NCBI GenBank assembly: GCA_902805985.1 | Contig: CADCUW010000488.1 | Location: forward strand, 1 to 11,957 | DNA from: an uncultured Rubrobacteraceae bacterium | Lineage (GTDB): Bacteria; Actinomycetota; Rubrobacteria; Rubrobacterales; Rubrobacteraceae | Direction: 5' to 3' | Length of the DNA stretch: 11,957 bases | Shown: in pieces, positions 1-6,364 of the stretch | Layout: every line of letters begins with the position of its first letter | Numbering within the stretch: position 1 is the first letter of the stretch | Translations under genes and position numbers: made by a program | The notes under the pieces: generated by a model | The model's database searches: none | Told to the model about the DNA's origin: nothing | The model's input: only the letters and a program-made list of their open reading frames with translations

Positions 1-170
1 CGGCCCTCATAGACGCCGGCCTCGTCCTCGAGTTCCTCCACGAGCACGACTACACGCTCTTCCCCCGCTGGCCCATCCTCGAGAAGACCGGCTTCGACAC
101 CTACCGCCTGCCGGAAGGAACCCCCCGTATACCGCTCATGTACTCGTTGCTAGCGCGGAAGCCGCGCTAA
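1..170 (+). CDS. SAM-dependent methyltransferase, C-terminal fragment
   Basis: Only the last 55 codons are in the window. The reading frame has codons starting at position 3 and ends with TAA at 168-170. The peptide includes LIDAGLVLEFLHEHDY, then PRWPILEKTGFDTYRLPEG and ends IPLMYSLLARKPR. This pattern is typical of the end of class I methyltransferases of the Methyltransf_11/25 type: a helix carrying L-x-x-A-G-[LF], a strand with FLHEH-Y, a YRLP segment and a final strand ending in S-L-x-A-x-K. The substrate cannot be told from this piece, and the SAM-binding motifs lie upstream of the window. The gene converges on the sortase gene across a 376-base gap. Family-level call fairly sure; function unknown. 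Confidence 0.7.
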   Translation, partial: ALIDAGLVLEFLHEHDYTLFPRWPILEKTGFDTYRLPEGTPRIPLMYSLLARKPR

Positions 171-216
171 CGGCACGCCCCGGCCTGCAGCCTTCGCTTG
201 TCAGCACGCCCCCGAC

Positions 217-246
217 ACGCCGCCCCGACGGCGTCCTTCGGCTTTT
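217..246 (+). terminator. Possible weak terminator after the methyltransferase
   Basis: A perfect six-base-pair stem, ACGCCG (217-222) with CGGCGT (229-234), closes a six-base loop. It is followed eight bases later by TTTT at 243-246. It lies about 50 bases after the methyltransferase stop. The U tract is short and displaced, so this is a candidate only. Confidence 0.3.
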
Positions 247-336
247 GGTGGTCGGCGTTGCCCCAACCGCCGCTCGTACCGAACGGGGGAGAAGACCGGA
301 CGCTCATCATGGTCGGCGACCCAACCCCACTCGTAG

Positions 337-357
337 GGGCGGGCTTCAAACCCGCCC
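337..357. repeat. GC-rich palindrome, possible dispersed intergenic repeat
   Basis: GGGCGGG (337-343) and CCCGCCC (351-357) form a perfect seven-base-pair stem around the loop CTTCAAA. It lies in a non-coding gap between convergent genes, a common place for REP-like elements. Only one copy is visible in this window, so its status as a genome-wide repeat is inferred from form and place. Confidence 0.45.
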
Positions 358-459
358 GAGGCGGGACAGGCAGGATCCGCATCCTCGCCCAAAACCGCCG
401 GGCAAACGGGGTCTGACGAGCCCCGCACGGCAAGAGACCCGCACGGCAGAGAGCCGGCA

Positions 460-585
460 GGCCGAAAGCGAGTGACGGAGGTCCGAAGCGTGCCGAGAGC
501 AGGGGCGAAGCCGGGGCGGGCCCGATACGTGCTGAAAGCGGAGGCGTTAGCCGGAGCGTGCCGGCAAGCTGCCTTCGGCGGCTTG
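460..585. repeat. Degenerate tandem repeat and hairpin overlapping the sortase 3' end
   Basis: Four related units begin at about 460, 490, 529 and 558. They share GTGCCGAAAGC-like starts: GGCCGAAAGC, GTGCCGAGAGC, GTGCTGAAAGC, GTGCCGGCAAGC. Most continue into a GGAGG...CCGGAGC-like second half. Unit lengths are about 30, 39 and 29 bases. The last unit runs into a hairpin (565-585) with stem CAAGC/GCTTG extended by TGCC/GGCG around TTC. The sortase stop codon (547-549) lies inside the third unit, so the last sortase codons are made of repeat DNA. Confidence 0.5.
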
Positions 586-1287
586 CCTGACGGGGGCTTT
601 GACGGTCCTTACGAGTTCGGCCTGCACGACGAGGCGCTCCTTGTAGTCAGGGAGGGTGCAGGTCTGGAGGCTCAGGATGTTCTTGCCCGCGATGGGCTTC
701 TTGACGGAGACCTCGTCCGGCCCCACGATGCGCCGGTCGAAGACCCTGTAGACGTACCTGGTGTCCTCTGAGTCCGTCAGCAGGACCCGCCGGCCCCTCT
801 CGAGCTCGTTGAGGTCCCAGAAGACGAGGAAGCTATCGGTGCGCGGGTAGCCGAGGCGGTGCCCGGCGATGTAGACGTTCGCCTCCCTCTGCCACGGGAA
901 GCCCGTGTCTTTCACGTGCAAAGTTCCGTTGCGCAGGGCGGCCTCTTCCTTTATGGGGCCGCCGTAGACGGGGATATCCTTGACCCGCTTCATGCTCGGC
1001 ACGGTGAGCGTCATGTCCTGGTCCTTGGGCGCCGCGGGGACGGCGTTGCCGGCCTCCCGCACGTCGGCGAACACGAGGCCCACCGAGACGAGGACGAGCG
1101 CCACGCCGACGAAGACCATTATCAGCCGGTCGTAGCGAGGTCCGCCCGAGTAGACGCGGGTCCGCTCTGCGGTCCGCTCGCGCGTTCGCCCGCGGCCCGG
1201 CGCGCGCGACGACGCACGCCTGCTGCCCCGCGAGGGGGTCGATTCTCCTTCCTGGCGGGTCCAGGACCCGTAAGGTCTGCTCCTCAC
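547..1287 (-). CDS. Sortase, class E type
   Basis: Membrane-anchored cysteine transpeptidase that would cut a sorting signal in exported proteins and join them to the cell wall. From a GTG start at 1287 the protein has 246 residues. It has an Arg-rich N-terminal cytoplasmic stretch, one membrane helix (IMVFVGVALVLVSVGLVFA) and an extracellular sortase domain. The catalytic triad is visible: His in YIAGHRLG (codon 859-861), Cys in LQTCTLPDY (codon 658-660) and Arg eight residues later in KERLVV. Starts at TTG 1323, GTG 1287 and an ATG just before the membrane helix are all possible. None has a good ribosome binding site; I prefer 1287 because a promoter-like pair ends just before it. It follows dppC closely on the same strand. 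No sorting-signal substrate is encoded in this window. The C-terminal tail is encoded by repeat DNA and is probably not conserved. Confidence 0.85.
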   Translation of the reverse strand: MRSRPYGSWTRQEGESTPSRGSRRASSRAPGRGRTRERTAERTRVYSGGPRYDRLIMVFVGVALVLVSVGLVFADVREAGNAVPAAPKDQDMTLTVPSMKRVKDIPVYGGPIKEEAALRNGTLHVKDTGFPWQREANVYIAGHRLGYPRTDSFLVFWDLNELERGRRVLLTDSEDTRYVYRVFDRRIVGPDEVSVKKPIAGKNILSLQTCTLPDYKERLVVQAELVRTVKAPVRQAAEGSLPARSG

Positions 1288-1295
1288 GAGGCGAT

Positions 1296-1323
1296 ATGAT
1301 ACAGCCCCCGCGCCACAAAACAA
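1296..1323 (-). promoter_or_regulatory. Candidate sortase promoter giving a leaderless mRNA
   Basis: On the minus strand, TTGTTT (1323-1318) is followed after 16 bases by TATCAT (1301-1296), which matches the TATAAT consensus at five of six positions. The expected transcription start, 7-9 bases on, falls at or next to GTG 1287. This would let the sortase be expressed apart from dppABC. Confidence 0.4.
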
Positions 1324-1341
1324 CGCACGAGCGGGGGGTTC

Positions 1342-2247
1342 CTAGCGCCTGCGGCGGGGGTCCAGGGCGTCGCGCAGGCCGTCCCCGATAAAGTTCACGG
1401 CCAGCACCGAGAGGGCGATGGCTACGCCGGGGAAGATGATCGCGTGCTGCCCCTCCGTGAAGACCCCGTACCCGCTCCTAAAGGCGTCCGTCAGCATGGC
1501 CCCCCACTCCGGTAGGGGCGGCTGGGCGCCGAGGCCTAAGAAAGAGAGGGCCGCGACGTCCAGGATCGCCGTTGCCAGGGCGAGGGTTGACTGTACGATC
1601 AGGGGCGCCAGGCTGTTCGGCAGGATGGCCGCGAACACGATCTGCGCGTCTGAGGCACCTATGGCCCGCTCCGCCTCCACGTAGTCCCGCTCCCTGATGC
1701 TTATGACCGAGGACCGGACCACCCGCGCTATCTGCGGCAGAAGGACCACCCCGACGGCCAGCAACGCGTTCGTGAGCCCCTGCCCCAGAATGCTCACGAT
1801 CACTATGGCGAGCAAGATACTCGGGAAGGCCAGAATAATGTCCATGAACCTCATCAGAACAGAGTCGATAAGCCCCCCGGCGTACCCGGCGACGACCCCG
1901 ACGAGCGTCCCGAAGACGGTGGCGAACGCGACCGCGGCGAGGCCCGCGGTCAGCGAGACCCTGGCCCCGAAGATGATCCGCGAGAGGATGTCCCGCCCGA
2001 GCTCGTCCTGCCCGAGCGGGTGCGACGCGCTCGGCCCGGCGAACCGCTCGGTGAGGTTCTGGTCCTTTATCGGGTCGTAGGGCGCCAGAAGCGGCGCGAA
2101 GACCGCCATCAGGACGAAGAGCGCTATGACCACCAGCCCGACGACGGCGAGCTTGTTTCCGAAGAAAGCCTGGCGGAAGTCACCCCAGCGGGTGCGCGTT
2201 CGAACGCCCCCCGCGACCGGCGCCTCCCTGACCTGGGTCCCTGCCAT
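1342..2247 (-). CDS. dppC: Dipeptide ABC transporter permease DppC
   Basis: Second membrane subunit of a dipeptide importer, pairing with DppB to form the channel. The protein has 301 residues, normal for the family. It has an N-terminal helix (LAVVGLVVIALFVLMAVFAPL), the OppC-type stretch HPLGQDELGRDILSRII in the first outside loop, and five further helices. The cytoplasmic EAA loop that docks onto the ATPase begins near residue 188 (DYVEAERAIGA...ILPNSLAPLIV). The C-terminal part carries LSFLGLGAQPPLPEWG and ends GDGLRDALDPRRRR, both close to E. coli DppC. It starts with ATG 15 bases after the dppB stop, which fits translation from one mRNA. Its ribosome binding site is weak, so it may depend on coupling to dppB. 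No ATPase gene follows; the next gene encodes a sortase. Confidence 0.93.
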   Translation of the reverse strand: MAGTQVREAPVAGGVRTRTRWGDFRQAFFGNKLAVVGLVVIALFVLMAVFAPLLAPYDPIKDQNLTERFAGPSASHPLGQDELGRDILSRIIFGARVSLTAGLAAVAFATVFGTLVGVVAGYAGGLIDSVLMRFMDIILAFPSILLAIVIVSILGQGLTNALLAVGVVLLPQIARVVRSSVISIRERDYVEAERAIGASDAQIVFAAILPNSLAPLIVQSTLALATAILDVAALSFLGLGAQPPLPEWGAMLTDAFRSGYGVFTEGQHAIIFPGVAIALSVLAVNFIGDGLRDALDPRRRR

Positions 2248-2262
2248 CCTAGCCCGCCACCC

Positions 2263-3264
2263 CTACAACCTCACCCGCGGGTCCAGGATCGCGTAGAGCA
2301 CGTCCACCAGCAGGTTGATGAGCACAAAGAAGATCGCGCCGTAGAGGACGACGCCCTGGATGCCGGCGTAGTCCCGGCCGTCTATCGACTGGATGGCAAA
2401 CTGCCCGATCCCGTTCCAGGTAAAGATCGTCTCGGTGAGTATCGCCCCTCCCATCAACAGGCCGAACTGAAGTCCTATCACCGTTACTGTCGGCAGCATC
2501 GCGTTCCTGAGCGCGTGCCGGAAGACGACCCGCCACGGCACAACACCCTTCGCCCTGGCAGTCCTCACGTAGTCCTCGTTCATCACCTCGAGCATGCTGC
2601 TTCGGGTCATCCGGGTGATGACCGCCATCGGTATCGTTCCGAGGGCTACGGCGGGCATGATCAGGTGCTTCAGCACGTCCCAGAGCGCGGGAAAGTTGAG
2701 GGTGATGAGCGTGTCCAGGGTGTAGACGCCCGTGTAACTCGTGAAGGACACGTCGTTGCCGACCCTTCCCGGAAACGGAAGGAGGCCCAGGTTCACCGTG
2801 AAGACCACGACGAAGATCATCCCGAGCCAGAAGATCGGCATCGAGACCCCGGTCAGGGCGACGACGGAGGCGGCCCTGTCGATCAGGGAGTACTGCCTGA
2901 CGGCCGAGATCACCCCGACGGGCACCCCGACAACGACGGCGAAAAAGAGCGCGGCGAGCGCGAGCTCCAGCGTCGCCGGGAACTTGTCCAGAAGCGTCGT
3001 CGTGACCGGCTTGCCCTCCACGATCGAGTTCCCAAGGTCGCCGGTGGCCGCGTCCCGCAAGAACAGCAGGTACTGGACGACGACCGGCTTGTCGAGCCCG
3101 AGCCGCGTCCTGACCTCGGCCACCGCCTCGGGTGTGGCGGTCTGGCCGAGCAGGATCTGGGCCGGGTCCCCCGGAATCGCCCGGACCATGAAGAACACGA
3201 CGAGGGAGACCCCGAACAGCACAGGAATGAGCTGCAAGAGCCTGCGCCCTATAAAGGTAATCAC
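2263..3264 (-). CDS. dppB: Dipeptide ABC transporter permease DppB
   Basis: First membrane subunit of the dipeptide importer, 333 residues, about the length of E. coli DppB. It opens with the classic OppB/DppB N terminus (ITFIGRRLLQLIPVLFGVSLVVF followed by IPGDPA). It has six predicted helices, LTGVSMPIFWLG in the middle, and TRSSMLEVMNEDY leading into the EAA loop (about residues 231-260, DYVRTARAKG...HALRNAMLP). It ends LLVDVLYAILDPRVRL. The closeness to DppB, rather than just any Opp-family permease, supports the gene symbol. The start is GTG at 3264. A second GTGATTACC copy 11 bases upstream has the better-placed ribosome binding site but runs into a stop after four codons, overlapping the true start. 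The gene lies 45 bases after dppA. Confidence 0.94.
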   Translation of the reverse strand: MITFIGRRLLQLIPVLFGVSLVVFFMVRAIPGDPAQILLGQTATPEAVAEVRTRLGLDKPVVVQYLLFLRDAATGDLGNSIVEGKPVTTTLLDKFPATLELALAALFFAVVVGVPVGVISAVRQYSLIDRAASVVALTGVSMPIFWLGMIFVVVFTVNLGLLPFPGRVGNDVSFTSYTGVYTLDTLITLNFPALWDVLKHLIMPAVALGTIPMAVITRMTRSSMLEVMNEDYVRTARAKGVVPWRVVFRHALRNAMLPTVTVIGLQFGLLMGGAILTETIFTWNGIGQFAIQSIDGRDYAGIQGVVLYGAIFFVLINLLVDVLYAILDPRVRL

Positions 3265-3290
3265 GAGGTAATCACGCCCGCCCCTCCCCC
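3256..3290 (-). promoter_or_regulatory. dppB translation start with duplicated GTG and four-codon leader
   Basis: On the minus strand a purine-rich ribosome binding site (GGGGGAGGGG, 3290-3281) sits five bases before GTG at 3275. That GTG opens GTG ATT ACC TCG TGA, whose stop overlaps the dppB start (GTGA at 3264-3261). The ten-base block GGTAATCACG (plus strand) occurs at 3256-3265 and again at 3267-3276. Translation of the mini-frame could hand ribosomes to dppB; equally, it may be a slippage duplication with no role. Confidence 0.45.
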
Positions 3291-3309
3291 GCTGGCCCCC
3301 TAGGGCCCG

Positions 3310-5013
3310 CTATGCCCCGCCCCCGCCGAGCTCGACGGGGTTGAACGCCTCGCTGCCGGTCGGGTTGGGCGTTACGCCCGTGACGCTCTTCTGGTAGCCC
3401 AAAGGGGGCTGGGCGTACTCGATAACGACCCAGGGCACGTCGTCGTGGATGATGACCTGCGCCTCCTCGTAGAGCCTCCGGCGCTCGTTCTCGTCGATCG
3501 TGGTGGCGCCCTGGTCGAGTATCTCGTCCAGGTCGGGGTTCTTGTAGTAGGCGACGTTGAGGGCGTCCTCGGGTGTCGCGCTCTTGGAGGAGAGCAGCAC
3601 GTTCAAAAAGTTGTCCGGGTCGCCGTTGTCCCCGGTCCACCCGAGGATGCAGGCGTCGTGGGTACCGCGGCTCGTCTCCTCGAGGTACGTGCCCCACTCG
3701 CGGGTTACGAGCTTGGCGGTGATGCCGACCTGCTCGAGGTCCCGCTGCATCGCCTGGGCGACACCCCTGCCATCCGGCATGTAGGGGCGCGGGATCGGCA
3801 TGAACCACAGCTCCATGTCGAAACCGTCGGCGTATCCGGCCTCTTCGAGGAGCCTGCGCGCCTCGTCCGGGTCGTAGCCGTAGGGCTCGGTCGCCTCGCG
3901 CCAGTACGGCACGGTGGGAGGATAGGCGTTGGTCGCGACCTGCGCCGTGTCCCCGAAGAAGGCCTGGACGATCTCCTCCATGTTTATGGCCGCCGCCATC
4001 GCCCGGCGAACGTTCAGGTCGTTGAACGGCTCCTTCTGCGTGTTGAGCGCCAGGTAGCCGATGTTGAGCGGGGGGCGGGTCAGGACCTTGAGGTCGGGGT
4101 TCTCCTCGACGGTCGGCACGTCGTCGGGGGTGAGGCCGTCGGCCCCGGAGAGCTGCCCACCGGAGAGGGAGGCGACCCTGGAGGAGTTGTCCTCGATGGA
4201 GCGGAACGCGATCCTCTCCACGTTCGGCCCGCCCCCGCCCTGCGCTGCCGGCAGGTCGGAGGCCCACCAGTTGTTGTTGGCCACGACGCGCACCTCGGAG
4301 CCTTTGTCCCAGGCTTCGAATCTGAAAGGCCCGGTTCCGACCGGGTTCTCCCAGAACGCCTCGACATCCTTCTCAATCGCCGTCGGCGAGGCGATGGCGA
4401 ACGCGCTCATCGCCAGGTTCCGCAAGAAGGGGCCGAGCGGCTCCCTGAGGCCGAAGCGCACCGTGTACTCGTCCACCGCCTCGACGCTCTCTATAATCGA
4501 GTCGTCGTCGAACCCGTAGAACTGGGAGGTATAGTAGGAGAAGTTCGAGGTCTGGTTGCCGCCGCCGGTGTGATACTCGTTGTCCGAGAGACGCCAGCGG
4601 TCGAAGTTGAAGACCACGGCCTCGGCGTTGAAGTCCGACCCGTCGTGGAACTTGACGCCCTCGCGCAGGTTTATGGTGTACTGTCGTCCGCCCTCCTCCG
4701 GCTGCGGTATCTCGGCCGCCAGGGAGGCCACGGGGTCCGTCGTTCCCGGCCTGAACTCGAGGATGCCGTCGAAGATCTGGCGCGTCACGGCGAACGACTC
4801 GCCGTCGGTGGCGTTGACGGGGTCGAGCGAGACGGAGTCAGCGCCGCGTCCGTAGGTGAAGGTGCTGCCACCGCCGCCGCCGCCACCGCCCCCGACCTGC
4901 TCCCCGCCGCCGCAGCCCGCGACGCCCAGCAGCGTGGCGCCAGCCAGCCCGGCGCCGCCCAGCTTCAAGAAATCTCGACGGTTAATCGGCCCGATGCCCC
5001 TGACTCTTGGCAA
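3310..5013 (-). CDS. dppA: Dipeptide-binding lipoprotein DppA (Tat-exported)
   Basis: Extracellular solute-binding protein (SBP_bac_5 family) that captures dipeptides for DppBC. I choose TTG at 5013 (567 residues) because AGGGG lies six bases upstream and because it gives a standard signal peptide: NRRDFLK with twin Arg at residues 12-13, a hydrophobic stretch, and lipobox GVAGC with Cys 34. An ATG at 5103 in the same frame would add 30 residues before this signal and has no ribosome binding site. After the Cys comes a run of nine Gly, then the mature domain. Segments such as MPIPRPYMPDGR, REWGTYLEE and GWTGDNGDPDNF (residues 458-469) closely match E. coli DppA, so dipeptides (possibly also haem, as in E. 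coli) are the likely ligands. First gene of the dpp unit. Substrate is by homology only. Confidence 0.9.
   Translation of the reverse strand: MPRVRGIGPINRRDFLKLGGAGLAGATLLGVAGCGGGEQVGGGGGGGGGSTFTYGRGADSVSLDPVNATDGESFAVTRQIFDGILEFRPGTTDPVASLAAEIPQPEEGGRQYTINLREGVKFHDGSDFNAEAVVFNFDRWRLSDNEYHTGGGNQTSNFSYYTSQFYGFDDDSIIESVEAVDEYTVRFGLREPLGPFLRNLAMSAFAIASPTAIEKDVEAFWENPVGTGPFRFEAWDKGSEVRVVANNNWWASDLPAAQGGGGPNVERIAFRSIEDNSSRVASLSGGQLSGADGLTPDDVPTVEENPDLKVLTRPPLNIGYLALNTQKEPFNDLNVRRAMAAAINMEEIVQAFFGDTAQVATNAYPPTVPYWREATEPYGYDPDEARRLLEEAGYADGFDMELWFMPIPRPYMPDGRGVAQAMQRDLEQVGITAKLVTREWGTYLEETSRGTHDACILGWTGDNGDPDNFLNVLLSSKSATPEDALNVAYYKNPDLDEILDQGATTIDENERRRLYEEAQVIIHDDVPWVVIEYAQPPLGYQKSVTGVTPNPTGSEAFNPVELGGGGA
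4867..4893 (-). repeat. Gly-codon run in the DppA linker
   Basis: Nine consecutive Gly codons, mostly GGC with some GGT and one GGG, encode a flexible linker between the lipid-anchored Cys and the ligand-binding domain. Such simple trinucleotide tracts can change length by slippage without shifting frame. Confidence 0.7.
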
Positions 5014-5250
5014 GATCTTCCCCTTCCCGAAAAGCTCTCTTAGCCTCGATATACGCGGCACCCGAGATCGCGGATGCCCCCTTCCGGGTAACTTAGCACC
5101 CATTTAACAGCGGCGCTACCCGGCTAAACGGCCGAAGAACAGCCCCATCCGGTCCGAGGAACGGACGTCGTGATCTCCGGCCGGCGCCCGAACCCGAACC
5201 ATGATTGCATTGTCGCGGGTACCGGATCCGACCAACGAAGGGCCGACGGG

Positions 5251-5946
5251 TTAGAACAGTGAGCCTTCTAAAGACTCGCCGCGCCGCAGACGGTTCGCGG
5301 CGTCGTGGGCCCGGCGGGTTGTCTCCGGCAGACGATACTTCGGGGAGCAGGCAAGGACCAGCTCGACGGAGCTCTGAAGGTCTATGCCGTTGCCGACGGA
5401 GACAAAGACGGGCGAGACCCCGCTCCGGGTCCTTAGCGCCTTGCCGACGACCTCGCCCCGATGGACCAGGTCGGTGGCGCTGCCCTTCTCCGTTGCGGGC
5501 TCCTCGTGCGTGCCGACGAGGCGGGTCTTGGCGCACCCGACGGATGGGACGTCCAGGAAGAGCCCGAGGTGCGAGGCGAGGCCCATGCGGCGCGGGTGGG
5601 CGAGCCCTTGCGCGTCGAAGATCACGGCGTCCACCGGCGTCCGGACCTTCTCGAGCGCGCCCGCCACGGCCGGTATCTCCCTAAAGGAGAGCAGCCCCGG
5701 CACGTAGGGGAACGAGAGCTCTGTCTCGAACCCCTGCACCTCGACGGGCGAGAGGCCTGGGAAGTCGAGGACGACGACCGTCGCGTAGGCCCTGTCCCCC
5801 TGGGTGGAGACATCGGCGCCCGCCACGTGGCCCACGCCGCTGAGATCGAGCGCCGGCCCCGCGACGACCTCCGGGGCCAGCTCCTTCTGGAGGCGGCTCG
5901 CCCCGGACGGCGAAAGGTCGAGGTCGTGGAGTTCGCGTACTCTCAC
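5251..5946 (-). CDS. nfi: Endonuclease V (deoxyinosine-specific)
   Basis: DNA repair nuclease that nicks one base 3' of deoxyinosine, the product of adenine deamination. The 231-residue protein carries the complete family signature: AGADVS with metal-binding Asp45, PYVPGLLSFRE with Tyr81 and Glu90, DAVIFDAQG with Asp111, HPRRMGLASHLGL with His117, and GCAKTRL with Lys140. The later segment KALRTRSGVSPVFVSVGNGIDL and YRLPETTRRAHDAAN also fit. All expected catalytic and metal ligands are present, so it should be active. The start is GTG at 5946; no strong ribosome binding site is visible. An ATG eight bases upstream is out of frame and stops after two codons. It stands alone on the minus strand, with a roughly 240-base gap to the chosen dppA start and over 400 bases from the molybdoprotein gene. 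Confidence 0.95.
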   Translation of the reverse strand: MRVRELHDLDLSPSGASRLQKELAPEVVAGPALDLSGVGHVAGADVSTQGDRAYATVVVLDFPGLSPVEVQGFETELSFPYVPGLLSFREIPAVAGALEKVRTPVDAVIFDAQGLAHPRRMGLASHLGLFLDVPSVGCAKTRLVGTHEEPATEKGSATDLVHRGEVVGKALRTRSGVSPVFVSVGNGIDLQSSVELVLACSPKYRLPETTRRAHDAANRLRRGESLEGSLF

Positions 5947-6004
5947 CCCATCAGGTTACCCGCAACGTCGTCCGGAGAACCCGGCGCCTAGAGAGAAAGG
6001 GCAT

Positions 6005-6057
6005 AAAAAAGAACCGTCCCGACCGATGGGATCTGGAGGGGGGAATGGTCCCATCGG
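6005..6057 (-). terminator. Terminator-like hairpin with T6 on the minus strand
   Basis: CCGATGGGA (6023-6031) and TCCCATCGG (6049-6057) form a perfect nine-base-pair stem with a 17-base loop. Read on the minus strand it is followed, 12 bases on, by six T (6010-6005). It could end transcripts coming from the molybdoprotein gene before nfi. The loop is long and the T run is displaced, so efficiency is uncertain. Confidence 0.4.
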
Positions 6058-6094
6058 CCCGGGCTCGGTTTAATCTGAATCTTACCCTTAACCC

Positions 6095-6155
6095 GTTACG
6101 ATACTCTTGCCGCGACGTTACGAACGTGTTACGTGGTGGAAACACTTTGGTTACA
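6095..6155. repeat. Phased GTTACG direct repeats
   Basis: GTTACG occurs at 6095, 6117 and 6128, and GTTACA at 6150, all on the plus strand. The intervals are 22, 11 and 22 bases, so all four lie on one face of the helix. ACGTTACGAACGT (6115-6127) is also an inverted repeat. The pattern resembles operator arrays bound by OmpR/PhoB-type regulators. The nearest gene start is nfi, about 150-210 bases away. Confidence 0.45.
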
Positions 6156-6252
6156 ACGGGGCCGCCGTCCGGGGGGATTGAAACACACGCTAAACCTAAA
6201 CTTACGGTTTAATGTCCTTCATCTCCGTCCGGAAGGCCAAATCAGGAGGTTT

Positions 6253-6357
6253 TAGGCTCTGAGGTTCGAGGTCGCCGCCTTCGGCGGCTTCGAGGCCCGA
6301 AGGGCGGGTTATCGAGACCCCGCACCGAACACCGCCACTAGAACCTAGAGCCTAGAA
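6253..6357. repeat. Long imperfect inverted repeat around a GC hairpin
   Basis: The left arm TAGGCTCTGAGGTTCGAG (6253-6270) matches the reverse complement of 6338-6355 as TAGGCTCTAGGTTCTAG, with one indel and one mismatch. The right arm itself contains CTAGAACCT twice (6338-6346, 6352-6360). Between the arms lies the perfect hairpin GCCGCC-TTC-GGCGGC (6274-6288), flanked by TTCGAGG at 6265-6271 and 6289-6295. It sits just after the molybdoprotein stop codon. It may be a 3' RNA structure or a remnant of a small non-autonomous element; no transposase is near. Confidence 0.45.
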
Positions 6358-6364
6358 CCTTTCA

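Larger units (their letters stand above)
171..546. other. Non-coding gap between convergent genes
   Basis: Short open frames exist here on both strands, but they have no ribosome binding site or recognisable protein sequence and look like GC-driven chance frames. The stretch instead holds hairpins and short repeats: a weak terminator near 217-246, a palindrome at 337-357, a 16-base direct duplication starting CCCGCACGGCA at 422 and 438, and a degenerate tandem repeat from about 460 onwards. Confidence 0.6.
5947..6364. other. Non-coding gap, partly AT-richer, with repeats
   Basis: No convincing gene is present. A 64-codon minus-strand frame (6145-5951) is Arg-rich, lacks a ribosome binding site and matches nothing I know. 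About 6060-6240 is visibly richer in A and T than the surroundings. The gap holds a terminator-like hairpin, a phased GTTAC array and a long imperfect inverted repeat, each listed separately. A perfect AGGAGGT at 6244-6250 (+) has no start codon after it. Confidence 0.6.

Noticed and set aside
422..453. Two 16-base CCCGCACGGCA... units as a CRISPR-like array
   Set aside because: Only two adjacent copies with no spacer between them; a simple local duplication.
2020..3303. Plus-strand frame of about 430 codons opposite dppB and dppC
   Set aside because: Rich in R, H, D and P low-complexity sequence and spans two real genes on the other strand.
3445..5043. Plus-strand open frame of about 530 codons opposite dppA
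   Set aside because: It lies wholly opposite a clearly recognised gene and shows no protein family features; a GC-bias shadow.
5951..6145. Minus-strand 64-codon frame just before nfi
   Set aside because: GTG start without a ribosome binding site, Arg-rich composition, and it runs through the terminator-like hairpin and the GTTAC array region.
6244..6250. Perfect AGGAGGT ribosome binding site on the plus strand
   Set aside because: No start codon at usable distance and no open frame of note after it.
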